Part shown: in pieces, positions 1 to 13,700 of the stretch
Layout of the letters: every line of letters begins with the position of its first letter
How positions within the stretch are numbered: the stretch's first letter is position 1
Source of the DNA: Hanleya hanleyi
Lineage: Eukaryota; Mollusca; Polyplacophora; Lepidopleurida; Hanleyidae
Direction: 5' to 3'
Assembly: GCA_036873755.1 (NCBI GenBank)
Contig: JAVTVY010018794.1
Coordinates: forward strand, 1-64,000
Length of the DNA: 64,000 nt
The notes under the pieces: generated by a model
What the model saw: the letters and a program-made list of their open reading frames with translations, nothing else
The model's database searches: none
Told to the model about the DNA's origin: nothing
Position numbers and translations under genes: made by a program

Positions 1-345
1 AAAAATATCAAATCCGTATCGCTGATCAGTATTCTTAATCCATAATATTCGTTACAAAGTCGTCATCTAAAGGATGATGTATCTCAGTCACGCTTTGATT
101 GTGACTGTTCATATGAGTACCATGAGGATCTTGAAGTACATGGGTTCATACGGCCCCTAGCCCCGGGTTAGCGGAATTAGACACAAGTTACGAAACGTAG
201 CGCCATAGATCTTGCACGCTACGTTCGTATTTTGCTATCAGCATGCGATATGTATCGCCAAATTTGAGAAACTTTGAGTGGAGGCGCTTGGTGGAATAGC
301 CCTGTTTTATAAGTTTCTGCAACAATGTTTTGTGACCAATTTAAA
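1..345 (-). repeat. Dispersed RT-element tail, copy 1
   Basis: The reverse complement of this stretch is closely repeated at 37538-37840 and in part at 33670-33860 and 55600-55750. Shared blocks include tccgcttaacccggggctag and acatatcgcatgctgatagc. It abuts a reverse-transcriptase fragment in the opposite orientation, so the copy is rearranged. Confidence 0.75.
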
Positions 346-716
346 TCCCGTTGCTTCTCATTCACCAAACGCTATATGGACGATCTTCTCCCTGTGAATA
401 CTCGCTACATAAATGACTCAGTGAAGGATATATATCTTTCTACATTGGATTAGAAGGAAACTACAGATAGCCCTAACAGCACATCATATTTAGACCTATA
501 TCTCTGTAAAAATGAAGCGGGCCTTCTCTCTCGTCGACTTTATGACAAAAGAGATGATTACATTTTCGACATCGTGAACTATCCCTTTCTGAACAGCAAT
601 ATTCCAGTGCGACCTGCATATGGCGTATACATATCTGGCTTAGTAGCATTTAGTAGATCCTGTGTTAAATGTGACGAATCTAATCAACGTCAAAAACATT
701 GTTTCAAAAACGTATA
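346..716 (+). mobile_element. Reverse-transcriptase fragment (degenerate)
   Basis: The + strand reads KRYMDDLLPVN, an RT catalytic box of the YxDD type, then a stop, then [35 protein letters not shown] and PAYGVYISGLVAFSRSC, ending at a stop. The same motifs recur at 44499-45417 and 59570-60110 on the minus strand. It is inactivated by an internal stop and lacks the rest of the protein. The class of retroelement is not resolved from this piece. Confidence 0.75.
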
Positions 717-1140
717 AACCAGGGTTATACGAACAAGCGCCTCCACTCAAAGTTTCTAAAACTTTGACGAAACATATCGCATGCTGACAGCAAAATACCG
801 CTTAACCCCGGGCAATTGAAATTCCGCATGGTGTTCATATAAACAGACCCAATCAAAGCGTGACAGATACATCATTCTCTATATGACGACTTTACAACAA
901 ATATCATATGGATTAACGATACGGATTTAATATTTTTGGAACGTCATGATGTCCTGCCGACATCAATGAAAACTGTTGACGGCATCTGTGTCGGGAAACT
1001 AGCCTGTGTTTATGTATACTATGATTATCTTTTTGAAATAGTTACTAATGCTGTTATATGGAATAGGTCTTGGATTATGGACGCGGATACTCTATAATGG
1101 ACGACGGCTGAATAATGACAGACAGACCAGACGCTTGTAA
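717..1140 (+). repeat. Dispersed RT-element tail, copy 2
   Basis: This continues the RT fragment downstream and contains the family's 3' blocks, ending with the phrases ggtcttggattatggacgcg, gacgacggctgaataatgac and agacgcttgtaat. Equivalent blocks occur at 33860-34360, 37900-38085, 51540-51765 and 51975-52090. Confidence 0.75.
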
Positions 1141-1614
1141 TTAACGAACAATTCTGTGTCATGTTATATAGCATTGCCTTGAATACTAACTCGGCGAACC
1201 GGATCGAAATAAAAACTGCGAAAGATGGATTTCATAATTTACGAGACAATCACCTATTGATTATTATGTAAAACAAAGTATAATATGGCACGCACCTTCG
1301 CTGTGTATGACACACACAATGTAACAAGGGTAACAATTGGTACGAGTGCATCATTTTTCATCCTCGTGCCAACTAGAGATTATCTGTGAAATTCGAAATC
1401 CACCTCTTGAGGTTTGTTCCCTTGAGTACAATATGTCCAACCTATAAAACTTTTACATGATATATGTACAAACCACATGTAATGTGTATGCGAAATGCAG
1501 TTGCATGACGCATATGATCGTGAATGTGCTGACCACTAGTGTGCTTCCTTGAACTAAGAATCCAACAGTACCGATCAAACTACTACGGATAATGTGTACC
1601 TATGATATTTTCAG
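1141..1614. other. Region upstream of the RTK start
   Basis: This should contain the 5' UTR intron or promoter of the receptor gene. Only the acceptor at 1605-1614 is recognisable. I see no convincing TATA box, initiator or CpG island by eye. Confidence 0.3.
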
Positions 1615-1735
1615 ATGTATCCTTGGTCCGGACATAAGAAAACGATCGCGTGGCTCTGTTGGATGGTAATAGTTTCATCTATCAGCATGCAGGATTTCAA
1701 CGTATCCCTGCCAAGCTCGTATCCTTCTGCCACAG
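1615..1735 (+). CDS. RTK exon 1: start codon and signal peptide
   Basis: The exon encodes residues 1-40 and ends in phase 1 at a CACAG|gtgagg donor. The N-terminus begins MYPWSGHKK, a basic stretch, followed by the hydrophobic run [15 protein letters not shown], a typical signal peptide with cleavage probably around residues 22-25. The ATG lies directly after tattttcag, a good acceptor, so a non-coding 5' exon probably lies upstream and joins exactly at the ATG. An in-frame upstream coding exon cannot be ruled out, but the signal peptide argues for this start. The phase joins exon 2 to give Thr-Asp-Asp. Confidence 0.8.
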
Positions 1736-4700
1736 GTGAGGTGTGCCACAAATGAAGTATTCCAAAATGCCGAAAAACGGCGCCATTAACATAAATGACC
1801 AGTGCCTAGAGCTTGTCGTGAGACATTTGATTAATCTCTACCAGTACCTAGAGCTTGTCTTGAGACATGTGATTAACCTTTATAGTAAACAGAGCTTGTC
1901 TGGCGACATTTTATTGACCTCTAGCAGTGCCTAGAGCTTGTCTTGGGACATTTGATGAACCTCTACAGTAAACAGATCTTGTCTTGAGACATTCTATTGT
2001 CCTCTACCAGTACCTAGTGCTTGTCTTGGGGCATTTGATTAATCTCTACCAGTACCTAGATCTAGTCTTGGGGCATTTGATTAACCTCTACCAGTACCTC
2101 GTGCTTGTCTTGGGGCATTTGATTAATCTCTACCAGTACCAAGATCTAGTCTTGGGGCATTTGATTAACAGTAAACAGAGCTTGTCTTGAGATATTCTGT
2201 TACCTACCAGTACTTCGGGCTTGCCTTGACACATTTGATTAACCCCTACCAGTACCTAGATCTTGTCTTGAGACATCTGATTAACGTTTACTAGTAAACA
2301 GAGCTTGTCTTGAGACATTCTATTAACCTCAATCAATACCTAGAGCTTTCTTGGGACATTTGATTAACCTCTGCCAGTACCTAGATCTTGTCTCCAGACA
2401 TGTGATTAACCTCTACCAGTAAACAGAGCTTGTCTTGAGGCATTCTATTAACCTCTACCCATACCTAGAGATTATCTTGGGGCATTTGATTAATCTCTAT
2501 CAGTATCTAGAGCTTGTATTGAGACATTAGATAAACCTCTACCACTACGTAGATCTTGTCTTGAGACATTTGATTAACCTCTACAGTAAACAGAGCTTGT
2601 CTTGAGACATTCTAATGACCTCTACCATTACCTAGAGTTTGTCTTGGGACATTTCAGTAACCTCTACCAGTAAATAGAGCTTGTCTTGACACATTCTACT
2701 AACATCTGCCAATACCTAGAGCTTGTCTTGACACATTTCAGTAACCTTTGCCACCAATTAGAGCTCATCTTGAGACGTCTTCATACATTTGGTTAACTTG
2801 ATTATCCTATCAATTTTAGGGCATTCATGCTGCATTGTCCATGCATAGGTGTTCACCGTTGGTGTTGAATGCAGTGATTCCATTCCAATGTGAAGATGAT
2901 TATCGACTGCTTGAAACAAATTCTATGGTCAATTATTCGTTCCCAATATCAACGAGATCGCAAATGCAGTAATTGAATATTATTCCACATTTTTCACAGT
3001 TTTGGTACATATCCTCCAGACATATCAAGATAGGGTCACCCATATTTACCAAAAGTAGATTCGTCCACCACTGAGATGATTTTCCTGCACGTTGACAAAT
3101 ACCCTCAGTGGGTATAGGTTACGAAAGTTTATGCAAATTCTGTAATTCTCTCTAAGAGTTTAAACTCAACAGTAAAGAAACAGTATTTTTCTATGTGCCT
3201 GTAAATCAGTATTTTATTGGTTGTTCGTGTTGAAAAGTTCAAAATTTTAGGGTGCAGGCGACGCTCAATACTATAAACTTTCTCACACGAACAACACGCA
3301 TAATACTGGCTTACGGGTATGCATAGGAACATTATTTGTTAAAGATGTAAGCATTGTCAAAATCGACGAAATTTGTCAAATTTCACCTGTTTTTTCCAGC
3401 AGCGAAGCGTGCTAAGGCATCATGGTTTTAGTATATCATGAATACAAAAATAACTAAAAACAATATAATGAAGCTCTGCCCGCTTTTTGTCTCGTCATTG
3501 TTCATATGATGTACGTGGAAATGAAAATTACGATATTGAGTCACGTTTGAGTGACGTAGCAAGGCTCGCGCATATCAATACTGATCAGCTGCAGCCATGG
3601 GACCCTGTCATGGTTCGTGCCTACCGTTCGATAAAGTGACAGATCATACGTAGGCAAAACGCACAGCACGTGTATAGCCCAATTCGGAAATGGTTTTATC
3701 TCCCTTGTTCCACTATGGGCGTGGTAATGCAGAGAACTTCCGGTAAGTACCAACGGCCTTCCTTAGTTTTAGTAATTAAATATTCTAATTTTCTAGAAAA
3801 TTATCTGTCTAATGTACAGGTATACATGATGTATTTAATAGTTCATGTTAAAAAATGTAAACAGAATAGTTTTTCAAACACAAATTCTGGAAAAGTTTAT
3901 AAATATGTTATTCAAAATAACTGCGGGTGCCTCTGGTGAAAGTGAAACCAAGGCGACTACCTCCTGGAAGCAGCTTTTCAAACCTCTAACCTTGAAAAGC
4001 GGCAGTTATTCAAGGGGAGACCATCCCCTTTTCGGAAAGGGCTATACGCTAGCCGTCACGGCTGAAATTACCCCATCCTGCATTATGCCAGCATATTGGG
4101 AAACTGAGCAAAACAGACATAGATGGTTCTAATTCTGGGGAATACCTCTCTTACTTGGCAAAGACGTGCAGTTCATGTCTGTTTTTTTTTAGTTCTTAAT
4201 CAGTTACACGGAGAACAATATTAATGTCTCGAAAAGGACTGTAAAAGCGTATCCTAATTCTGAGTTATTGTATGTATTCATCTCAGTTTACTGTGATATT
4301 TGGGAATTGGACCGTATGGCTGTTGGGGCCAATTATGGTCAATATTTCTAGAAAGAAATTACCGATCGACGTCAACCTTGGGAAAAGACTTTTAACACAA
4401 AGGCTTTGCAAATCAGCCAAAAATACTTGTTACCGAACAGAGATTCAACAGAAACGCGTCATCTTCAGCAAGAGACAGAAGAAATGTTGCAGGTATGCTA
4501 AGAAACTTTGTCATTTACGCGGTTATATGTTGGTCTGGGGATATGTGAATTCATCAAATATATCTGGGATATCAACCCGTGTTGCAATTATGTCACTCTG
4601 GACTTCTCTCTTGTTCAGATTTCAAATCCCTATTTCATATTTCTTGTTGGTTTAATTTTCACAATTAAGCCAATTTAGTGTGCGACAAATAAAAGCAACT

Positions 4701-7700
4701 GTGACACTTTGCTTCACTGTAGCTAGACGATCAACATCGGCGAGAACACCAAGTGCCATTTTCATGCATTAAATTGCACTATGAAAGCGTGCTATTCATG
4801 GGCCTTCCGGCTCAAATGTTTCACGAATGTTGGACATACTTATAGCGACGACTGAATTCCACAATATCACCAAGTATTATGCTCCTGTCTATGAAAAATA
4901 AATCTTCATATTACAAACGTATAATCCAGTGGGTTATATAAGTGATATAAAACAAAGATTAACTATACGTGGATTTTGGTAGAGATCCGCGATGAACAAG
5001 GGATGAGGTAATTTTTCATTCATCATAGAAAACACCATCCTCCTGTTTGCTCCGAGTATGCATGAGACACTGGTTCTTCGGGTTCAGGAATAAGTAGTGT
5101 ATTATAAGACACAGTGCTCCATAATTACTCTTAGCATACAAGACAGCGTTATCTATGATAATTGAACAGACTCGTTCGTAGGTAATTTTTCATTTTGGCA
5201 ATCAAACCGCACCTCAAATACTTATGTTATTTTATAGGTATATCTTTTCAGTACAATGAAATATCATTTTAGGTTCAAAAGATCTAGGACATATTAGTCA
5301 AGTTTTGGAAAGTATTCTATTGCGGTTAATTTATCAAGCACATGATCACACGTATATCAAATTTATACACCGGCTTGAATAATATATCAATACGAAATGT
5401 GGCAGGTAATAATAAGATTTAGACCCATATATGGCTAGTTTATAGATATTTTCGGAAATTATATGAATTCTGTGGGTAGTGGTGTCATTTCAGCAATATT
5501 TTATCATAAACCGTGCGGGGTATTCAATTAATGATCCTTTGATTCTGGGTTGGTTAGCTATCAATTGGGGCATATTGACATTATTTTATGTGTTACATTT
5601 CATTCGAAAAATGAAAAGATTACAGCACCCTAGTAAAATGAGTCAACTTTTGGAGCAATTTTTACTTCAATTAATAAAATTCATCTCATTCGCGATAAAT
5701 CATATACACGCGCTTATACATGAACATCCAGATATTGCCGACATTTTTCAGAATTACAGCCGCTGTAGTAAATATTCAAATTTCATTCCAGGGTGGGTCA
5801 CTCGTCTCCAAACATTGCAAAATTGAGATGAAAAAATAAGAATTGCAGCTTGGAACGTGCATTTTTCGACGATCCAGTGTATCTACTGATAAGTTTGCTG
5901 TCATGGGCAGGGATTATTAAGAAACCGAGAAACTAAGGACTATAATAAATCTGGCTAATTGATAATATTGCCAAAACCCATACATTGTGCAATATATACC
6001 TTATAACATGTTTTTTTTCTGGATTTCAGATGACCCACGTGAATCTGATATTAATCAACCATGCACCGAGAAACGCTGCAGTGTGACCCTGCAACCCGAA
6101 TGTCAGCCTGGCGACACCGGTGAAAATTGTTCTGTATGTTTTTATTTTGATTTGTTAACAAATTTCATGTCTATATTGTCCAATTTTAATGATACACGGA
6201 TACAATCCTCAGTTCCGACATTCTGAGCCAGCTTTTGTCCGCGAAAGAACTTCCTCGTCGATAAGAGGAAGACCTTTTTATATAATACGTTCGACACAAT
6301 ATCCAAACATGTATAATTATGAAGTCATAAGATGACATCATTCACAAAAGAAAGGCAATTTTGTTTCTTGCAAGGAAGAAGTGGTCAACAGTGTTCACAC
6401 AGTGCGGCGTCCATAATGGAAACTATAAGCGAGATATTGTACGTTCAACACCAATTTCAAACAGGCATAAACCGAATACCCGCTCAATAATGACAGAAAA
6501 GGAAGTTTGAAAACTGTGAGATGCTTCTCTTTTGCAAGAAACAATCGTGTTTTGAGTATGACGAATCTGTCAAGCTTTATTTGTGCGTGTTCATCTGAAC
6601 ACTATGGTAATGGAAATCGCATGGCGTTCACACGACAACTATCACTGGGTTCTTGTACGCTACAGTCGTGTTTTGCCGTGAGTTTGAGATATCTGCCACA
6701 GAATTTGATAAAATTTGAATGTTTTAGTGGAATAGACTAGCTGGCAGGATTGTGCAATAATGTCATGTAGCTTTGATTGGAATCGTCACATTTTCACAGG
6801 ACCCTCCAAATGCTAATATGTGAGATATGTATACAGCATATGCTGGTCCTTCTGAAATATTGCTATTCAGAAATGTGTTAACTATTTCAAAACTGTAATC
6901 GTCTCTAGCTCTATAAGAGTAAGCGCTTTTCCTGGTTATCAAATATTTTTGGCTCCAAATATCACGTTCACTCTGTACTATCAGTGGTCTTTTCGAGCAC
7001 AGTTAAGGGGCGGGGATATATCTTTCACAGGGTAGGTCATATAGGGACCTAATTTTTTAGAGAAATACGAAACTATATATAAACTGAGCTAGTTTCTTGC
7101 AAGAGGGTAGTGGTCAATAGTTTACAACGATGCCGATTATGATATGGGCATATCGTCATATCCGTATCATTGATCCAAATAACTTTTTCAAGATTAGTTG
7201 CTATTTGTCTTAAAAGGCTTTTTGTCGGTATACCGATTTTAGGATTTACATTGCAGTGCGATCTCGGCATTTGCGGTTTGCAATCTCTCATCGGTTAGTA
7301 ACGAAGATAACTTAATTCACAACACATTCTTTATGAGGTCAGGTATTTCGGTGTGTTTAGGTCATACTGTGTGTGTCACCTTATTTTTAATGTAGTCAAT
7401 TCTCTCCAGTAATTCACATACATATGCTAGGTTTCACACCAGATTCAAGCTAAGTATAGGAATTAAAATCAATCTCTACTATATTAAAGTTAGAGAGCAC
7501 CCATGAGAAATACAACTTCGGCAGAAAAAACTCACAGAATCCATATATAGCGATATTTTTCTATAGAAGTTAGACAATTCAAATTCATGCCAGAATCTAC
7601 TGCCATTGTTTCTAAGAAGAGGCTACCAAGAAACTTATAAAGCTCTGAGCATTCTTTCCATTTATATTGTTGCAGTCAAATAACGACGAGTTTTCCTCTT

Positions 7701-10700
7701 TGTCCTGCAAAAATGGAGGCGTGATTGAGAAGAAGGGCAACGCGTCTTTTTGTTCTTGTAAAGGGGGCTGGACTGGTACATCTTGCGAGACTAAGATAGA
7801 CAATTGCGTCAGCAGCTCCTGCCCGAATAACGCCACCTGTTTGAATCTGATAGATGACTTCCAGTGTAGGTAAGCAGTGAGCTTATTTACCAGGATTCCC
7901 ATTATTTTGGGAATCTGGTAATCTCTTCGATAATGCTTCGTGGGTCAGTGTTCTTTCTTACTTTAAGACACTGTTCGAAAGCTTTGCCGAGAGTGCTTTC
8001 TTGTCCCTGGATTCATTGATATTGTAGCATCAAGGATTTTAATTTATTAGGTCAAAGACTATACTTGAATAAACGGTGTTATCTTTTCAAACGGATCTAA
8101 AGCTAATTAAACCTGGAAGAAACAACTTTTACCTTTGCAAAATGAACTTTGCCAGTCAACTGAACGTTTTAAGCTGACAATGTTTTCGATATCATTGGAG
8201 TCTTAGAACAAACGCATATCATTTTTGCGGAAACATCGTTTCTGAAATAGTATTTTGTTCTTATGTGTACATGTATGTTACTGCACTAATGCAATGCTTG
8301 TCTTGTCGGTCATGTTAAAGTCAAATGTTTGTTTGCGATCTTGTTTGATTATTTTGGGCCAATATTAAAAAGTTTTGATCTTTTGTTTTTATCAGCTGTT
8401 TACCGGGTTGGACTGGTCGTATCTGTAACGTAATCGCACGATGCTCGAATTCTCCATGTGGTAATGGAGGTGCTTGTACTGTGGTCAACAACAAGCATAA
8501 ATGTGTATGTAGCACAGGTATGTCACACACTTTCAATTACCAATTAAACTATTTACAATTGTTCCAACAACAGACTATAACATATTATGTTAGCTGTTCT
8601 TTTTACCTTTTTGTCAACATTATAAACCAGCGAGAAAATCCAAACGAGCATCTGACAGTCAAGTTGCATTCTGGAAAGTTTTCCCGTCGAATCGTCGTAA
8701 AACTTTGTTAGCATAGTTATACGGCCGGGCAAAATGCCTTGACAGAGAAATTTTGGAACTTCCGCTAAATGTTCCCCAATGAAACCTTCAAAAGATTTCC
8801 ATCCTATGTTAAAAAATTACTACCTTGTTCACATGACTTCATCCTGGATGGACCCGTTTTCGACTCGAGTGTGAAAGGCGTGTATCTATAGCTTGTTGCA
8901 TCGACGTTATTATGCATAATCAAATACACAAAGAATCATACGGAAATTCAAAACGGCGCCCATGACGGGTTCATCAGAAATTTTCAACTGTGTTTTCTAT
9001 TTTGTCAACAGTTTCTGCATTTTTCTGCTCGGAAGGGCAGGACAGTACATGTATTCCCTTTCGCCTCAATTAAATCGTTATCTAACATACTTAGAATGTT
9101 CGTGTCGTATTCACATATGGTTCATATGGCTATGTGAAGTCATTAGAGAGGCAACCTTGGATTTTCTTACAATTTCTGGTAGAGCATCCTCCAAAGAAAA
9201 AAATCAATTGTAACCGGGGGATATAGCGATAGCCACGGAAGTCCGTCCGTCCCTCTGTCTGTCTGTCTGATCGTCTGTCTGTCTGTCTGTCTTCTGTCCG
9301 TCCGTCAGTATTTCTTTTCAACGCAACTCCTCCTACACTTTTGATTCGGATGACGCGGAACTTGGTGGATATTATCGACAAAGTCTGAAGATGCGAATGT
9401 GCTCTAAGGTTATTTCCTTACTGAGTTATTGCCCTTTATAATTCAAAATACTGTAGATTAAATGATATCTTGTCAACACAATTCCTACAACACTTTTGAT
9501 ACGGTTCGCCTTATAATTGGTGGATGTTATCGGCAGTCTGAAGAAGCGCGCACATGTGCTCTTTCCGTTGATGTAGGATTTTTTCTCTTCTTGTCCTTCA
9601 CAGTTCAAAATACGGTAGGTTAAATGATGTCTTGTCAAATCATCTCCTTTCACTTTCCTTTTACCGTTCACTTGATAATTGGTGTATATTATGAGCACAA
9701 TCTGGAGACAAGCATGTCCCTTGATGTGTTTTATTGCACATCACTGATTTCTTACACACAGAAATGCAGCTGTTTTCCTCCTTCCCATTCCACCGACACT
9801 GGAGACGCTGGATATACCATCTTCTGATAGCTCTCGCATACCTATTTGTTCATGCTTGTGTGAGGCAAATCAAAATAGATATAGTCATTAAAGACTAGTT
9901 TTTGTTTTAGGTTTTGATTCGTCAGTTTAGGAAATGCATATTCTACAAAATCGCGAATCGCCAAGTCGATGTTGCACGTGAGAGCAATTTTGTTAGGTTC
10001 TTTGCTTAGTTGACCCCCCCCCATTCAATATCAGTCGGAATCGACCTCATCAACAGCTGCGATTACTTTAGACTCATTAGACTTCTTTCCAGCTTGTTTA
10101 CATAGTCTTTCAAACGAAAAAGACCACGCAAGACAACCCGAAATATGATTTCTCTACGCCTGTTAATATAATCTTCAGAAACACCCGAAATATGCTCTTG
10201 GTACTTCGACTGTCTGCATTTGTGTCCATTTTTAGTCTATTTGCATAACCCTCCACGAGTTTAGTGCATGCTGTCTCATGTAAGTCAATAGTTTGATGGG
10301 TGCATGCGATTAAGATAATGGACCAGCGAATCATGGGCCCGAATCATACTCTTTCAAGATTGTTCATTCCAAGGTGCGAAGATATATCATTTAAAAAAAC
10401 TTGCAAACTGTTCGTTGGAACGGAACACGCTACAGCTTGAAAACTCAATTTATGAAATATATCCACATTCGGACCACAGGCATCCTCTCTGCAATTGGGA
10501 TTTCAGAAGTCTCGATATTATTAAGGCAACCTACCCGAGGGTAAGGCGCCTTATTGGAATCGTCTCCGCCTAAGCACAAATTTAACCCATCACATGCCCA
10601 TTTTGAACACCTGGGTACTTTGGGCGTTGTCAGATGAGTGTAAATGTTATTTCTAGCCAAAATGTTGGAGTGTCTGTCAGGTCAGAATTGCTGGCCATTC

Positions 10701-13700
10701 GAAGCTGCCAGAAAGCGTTCTTCTCATGTTTACGACATCAGGCCTACGTAATCAATATACTGTTTATTCAGTGGCAAAATTCGGCTAGAAACACAATTCC
10801 ATACGATCGAAAATATTCATTTCCTAGAAAAAAACCTAAATCTATTCAAGACTGAAATGTTTAACTTTAAAGCAACGAATAGATACGCTCATTTCATCTG
10901 CAAATGGCCTTACTTTCCTCACTCTCTTTGTTAGAGGACATGGATCGATTAAATGTTCATAAGAAATCGAGTTCTTCTGTTATGCGTTCGACAAAACAAA
11001 ACAACTTAATCACTGATGACCTGAACACGAGATACTCGGAGATACATTTTATTTACGGAAATTGCCTATACCATACACTACCATTTCCCGAAATCCATCG
11101 TTGAAATTTTTCCAATATGACGGAGTATGTAGAGGTCAGAGGGAAACCGAATGCATGAGAGGCAAGTCTGTCTCAACATTTCATGGCTGCCACGCTGTGT
11201 TGGTGCAATTTTATGATTCGGCGAAGCGTGTCAAGGAGCTTTGGCTCGCTGACGTTGACTATAAAATATATGCGATGATTGAATGACCGGACTAGTAAAT
11301 GTGTTGTCTATACAGCACGGATGGACTCTAGTGTTGTAGAAGGGGCATTACGAAGCTACTTTAAATCTGTAAAGGACCGATTACGAATGGCTATTGGGTT
11401 GGAGAAAACATAAACATTACAATTTTTCCCGGCTTATCAGCAGAGGTTGACACTGCCCTGACAGCAAGACCGGATGACAATTTCTCACGTAATGGGTCAT
11501 TGAATTTCATAGTAATATATCTGGAAAATCTTGAAGAAGTCATGGAATTTTGAAACACTGGGCGGAATTTGCAGCATGGTCGGACTGACAAGACTATAGT
11601 TTCAACATGTCGCTGTTGTTGTAAAGAGTTTGCTGATAACCGGAGTTTTTAATATTCTGACACACTGTATCTTGATTCTGAAAAAAAAATCAGATTATTG
11701 CATTTTTTTTTTCTTTTACTTTCCGGTACCATAATTTAACATTCGATTCTCAGGTACTCGGGTTCAGTTTTTGACAGACGATTGATAGGTCGTATTATCC
11801 TGTTTGAGATAATATTTTGAGGTATCAAATAAAACTAATTATTAATCATATGTGTACTACACTACAAGACTTCTTGAATTGAAAACAATTGCAGACGACA
11901 TTCTAGAACTACCTGAACTATATTTTCTCTTAAATTTCTTACGTATTCTCACAGTTTAACGCGATGATTGATATGTTATAAGCAGTACATTTGATCGTTT
12001 GTTCATTTTAATTGTCCCCGACCACATAAGTTGGGGGGGGGGGCGCCATCAGCCATTTTGGATTGTCAGCAGTTAGATTTTTACACATTTCTTGTCCGAC
12101 CAATAACGGGATAACTATAGAACCAATCCAGTCCAAATTTGGAGAGTTTCTTGACATCGGTGAGAGGACAATTGGGATTGTTTTTCCGGTACCTGTGTAA
12201 TCCAAGATGGTCGCCAGTCATGCTGGATTTTCAGAAGTTGATCTTGTCCAGACAATAACTCGAGATTGATCGAACCAATCGCCTTCAATCTTGGGACGTG
12301 TCTTGACATCAGTGAGCGGACGGTTGGGATTGGTATTTAGTTACCTGCGTAATCCAATATGGCAACTATCAGCCATCTTGAATTGTAAACGCTTGGATCC
12401 TGTCCGAGCTGTATATCGACATTGATTGTACTGATCGACTTCGAACTTGGAGAGTGGCTTGACATCAATGAGAAGATGGTTAGGATTGTTTTTGAGTGAC
12501 TTGCATTATCCAAGATGACCACCATCAGCCATTTACATATTTCTTGTCTGACCAATAACTCGAGAACTATTGAAACGATCGACTTCAAACATGGACGCAA
12601 TTGACACCGATAAGAGGACGGTTGGGATTGCTTTCCATTTATATTTGTAATCCAAGATGGCCGCCATCAGCCATCATGCATTGTCAGCAGTTGGATGTTT
12701 AAATATTTCTTGTCCCACCAATAACTGGAGAACTACTGAACCAATCACATTTAATCTTAGAGAGTGTCTTAACATCGGTGAGAGAATGGGATTATTTTCC
12801 AGATTGCTTGGGATTGCTTTCCACTTACCTGTGTAATCCAACATGACTGCCAGCCATCTTGGAATTTCAGCTGTTGGATCTTGACTGGGCAATCACTCGA
12901 GAACAATCGAACTGCTAGACTTCAAACTTGGAGAGTGGCTATGCATCGGTGCGAGGACGGCTGTGATTGCTTCTATGTTATCTGCTGCCATGGGGGGTGT
13001 GGAAGCCTAAACATTTAAAAATAATATTAGGCTGGAGTCGCTTTTCATTAACCCAGATTTAGCGTCATTTTGAACCGCATGCATTGACAATTATATCCCG
13101 TAGCTAAGATTACTTTCATGAACCGTAGCAACACAATTAAAATGTCTCAGTAAGTACGTACACGTATACAAGTTAATAGATCACTCAATTTTACCATGAC
13201 ACGTTTCAATTAGTTGAGGTTATTAATCAATACTTGGTATAATACTATATGCATTTATCGCTTTGTGGATACTTCACAGTATCCAAATGAACATTTGCAA
13301 CAAAAGTGCGGCTGAGATACTAAGGTTACGTCCGAGAATCCGCCGTATTCTCGGGTCTGAATATGAGGTGCCGAGAGAGGCGTTCCTGTAGTCATATGGG
13401 TGCTTTTTAGTCGCCAGACGTCGTCATTTTTCCCCACCTCTTGCATATCGCTCCAATGTATTACCTGTAATTGGTAGGATTCTGCTGGTGTACTCTCAGT
13501 CCCTGGGGCCCGCCCTTCATACATTACAAGCGTCTAGTCGTCATTCATAATCCAGCCGTCGTCCATTAGAGAATATCCGCGTCCATAATCCAAAGACCTA
13601 TTCCATATTCCATATAACAGTATTAGCACCAAATTCAAAAAGACAATCATAGTATACATAAACATAGGCTAGTTTCCTGCAAGAGAGAAGCGGTCAACAG

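Noticed and set aside
3670..4132. Overlapping small open frames with a GC-richer, stem-rich stretch near 3930-4130, considered as a snRNA or exon
   Set aside because: It does not match U1, U2, U4, U5 or U6 as I know them, and no splice framework supports an exon.
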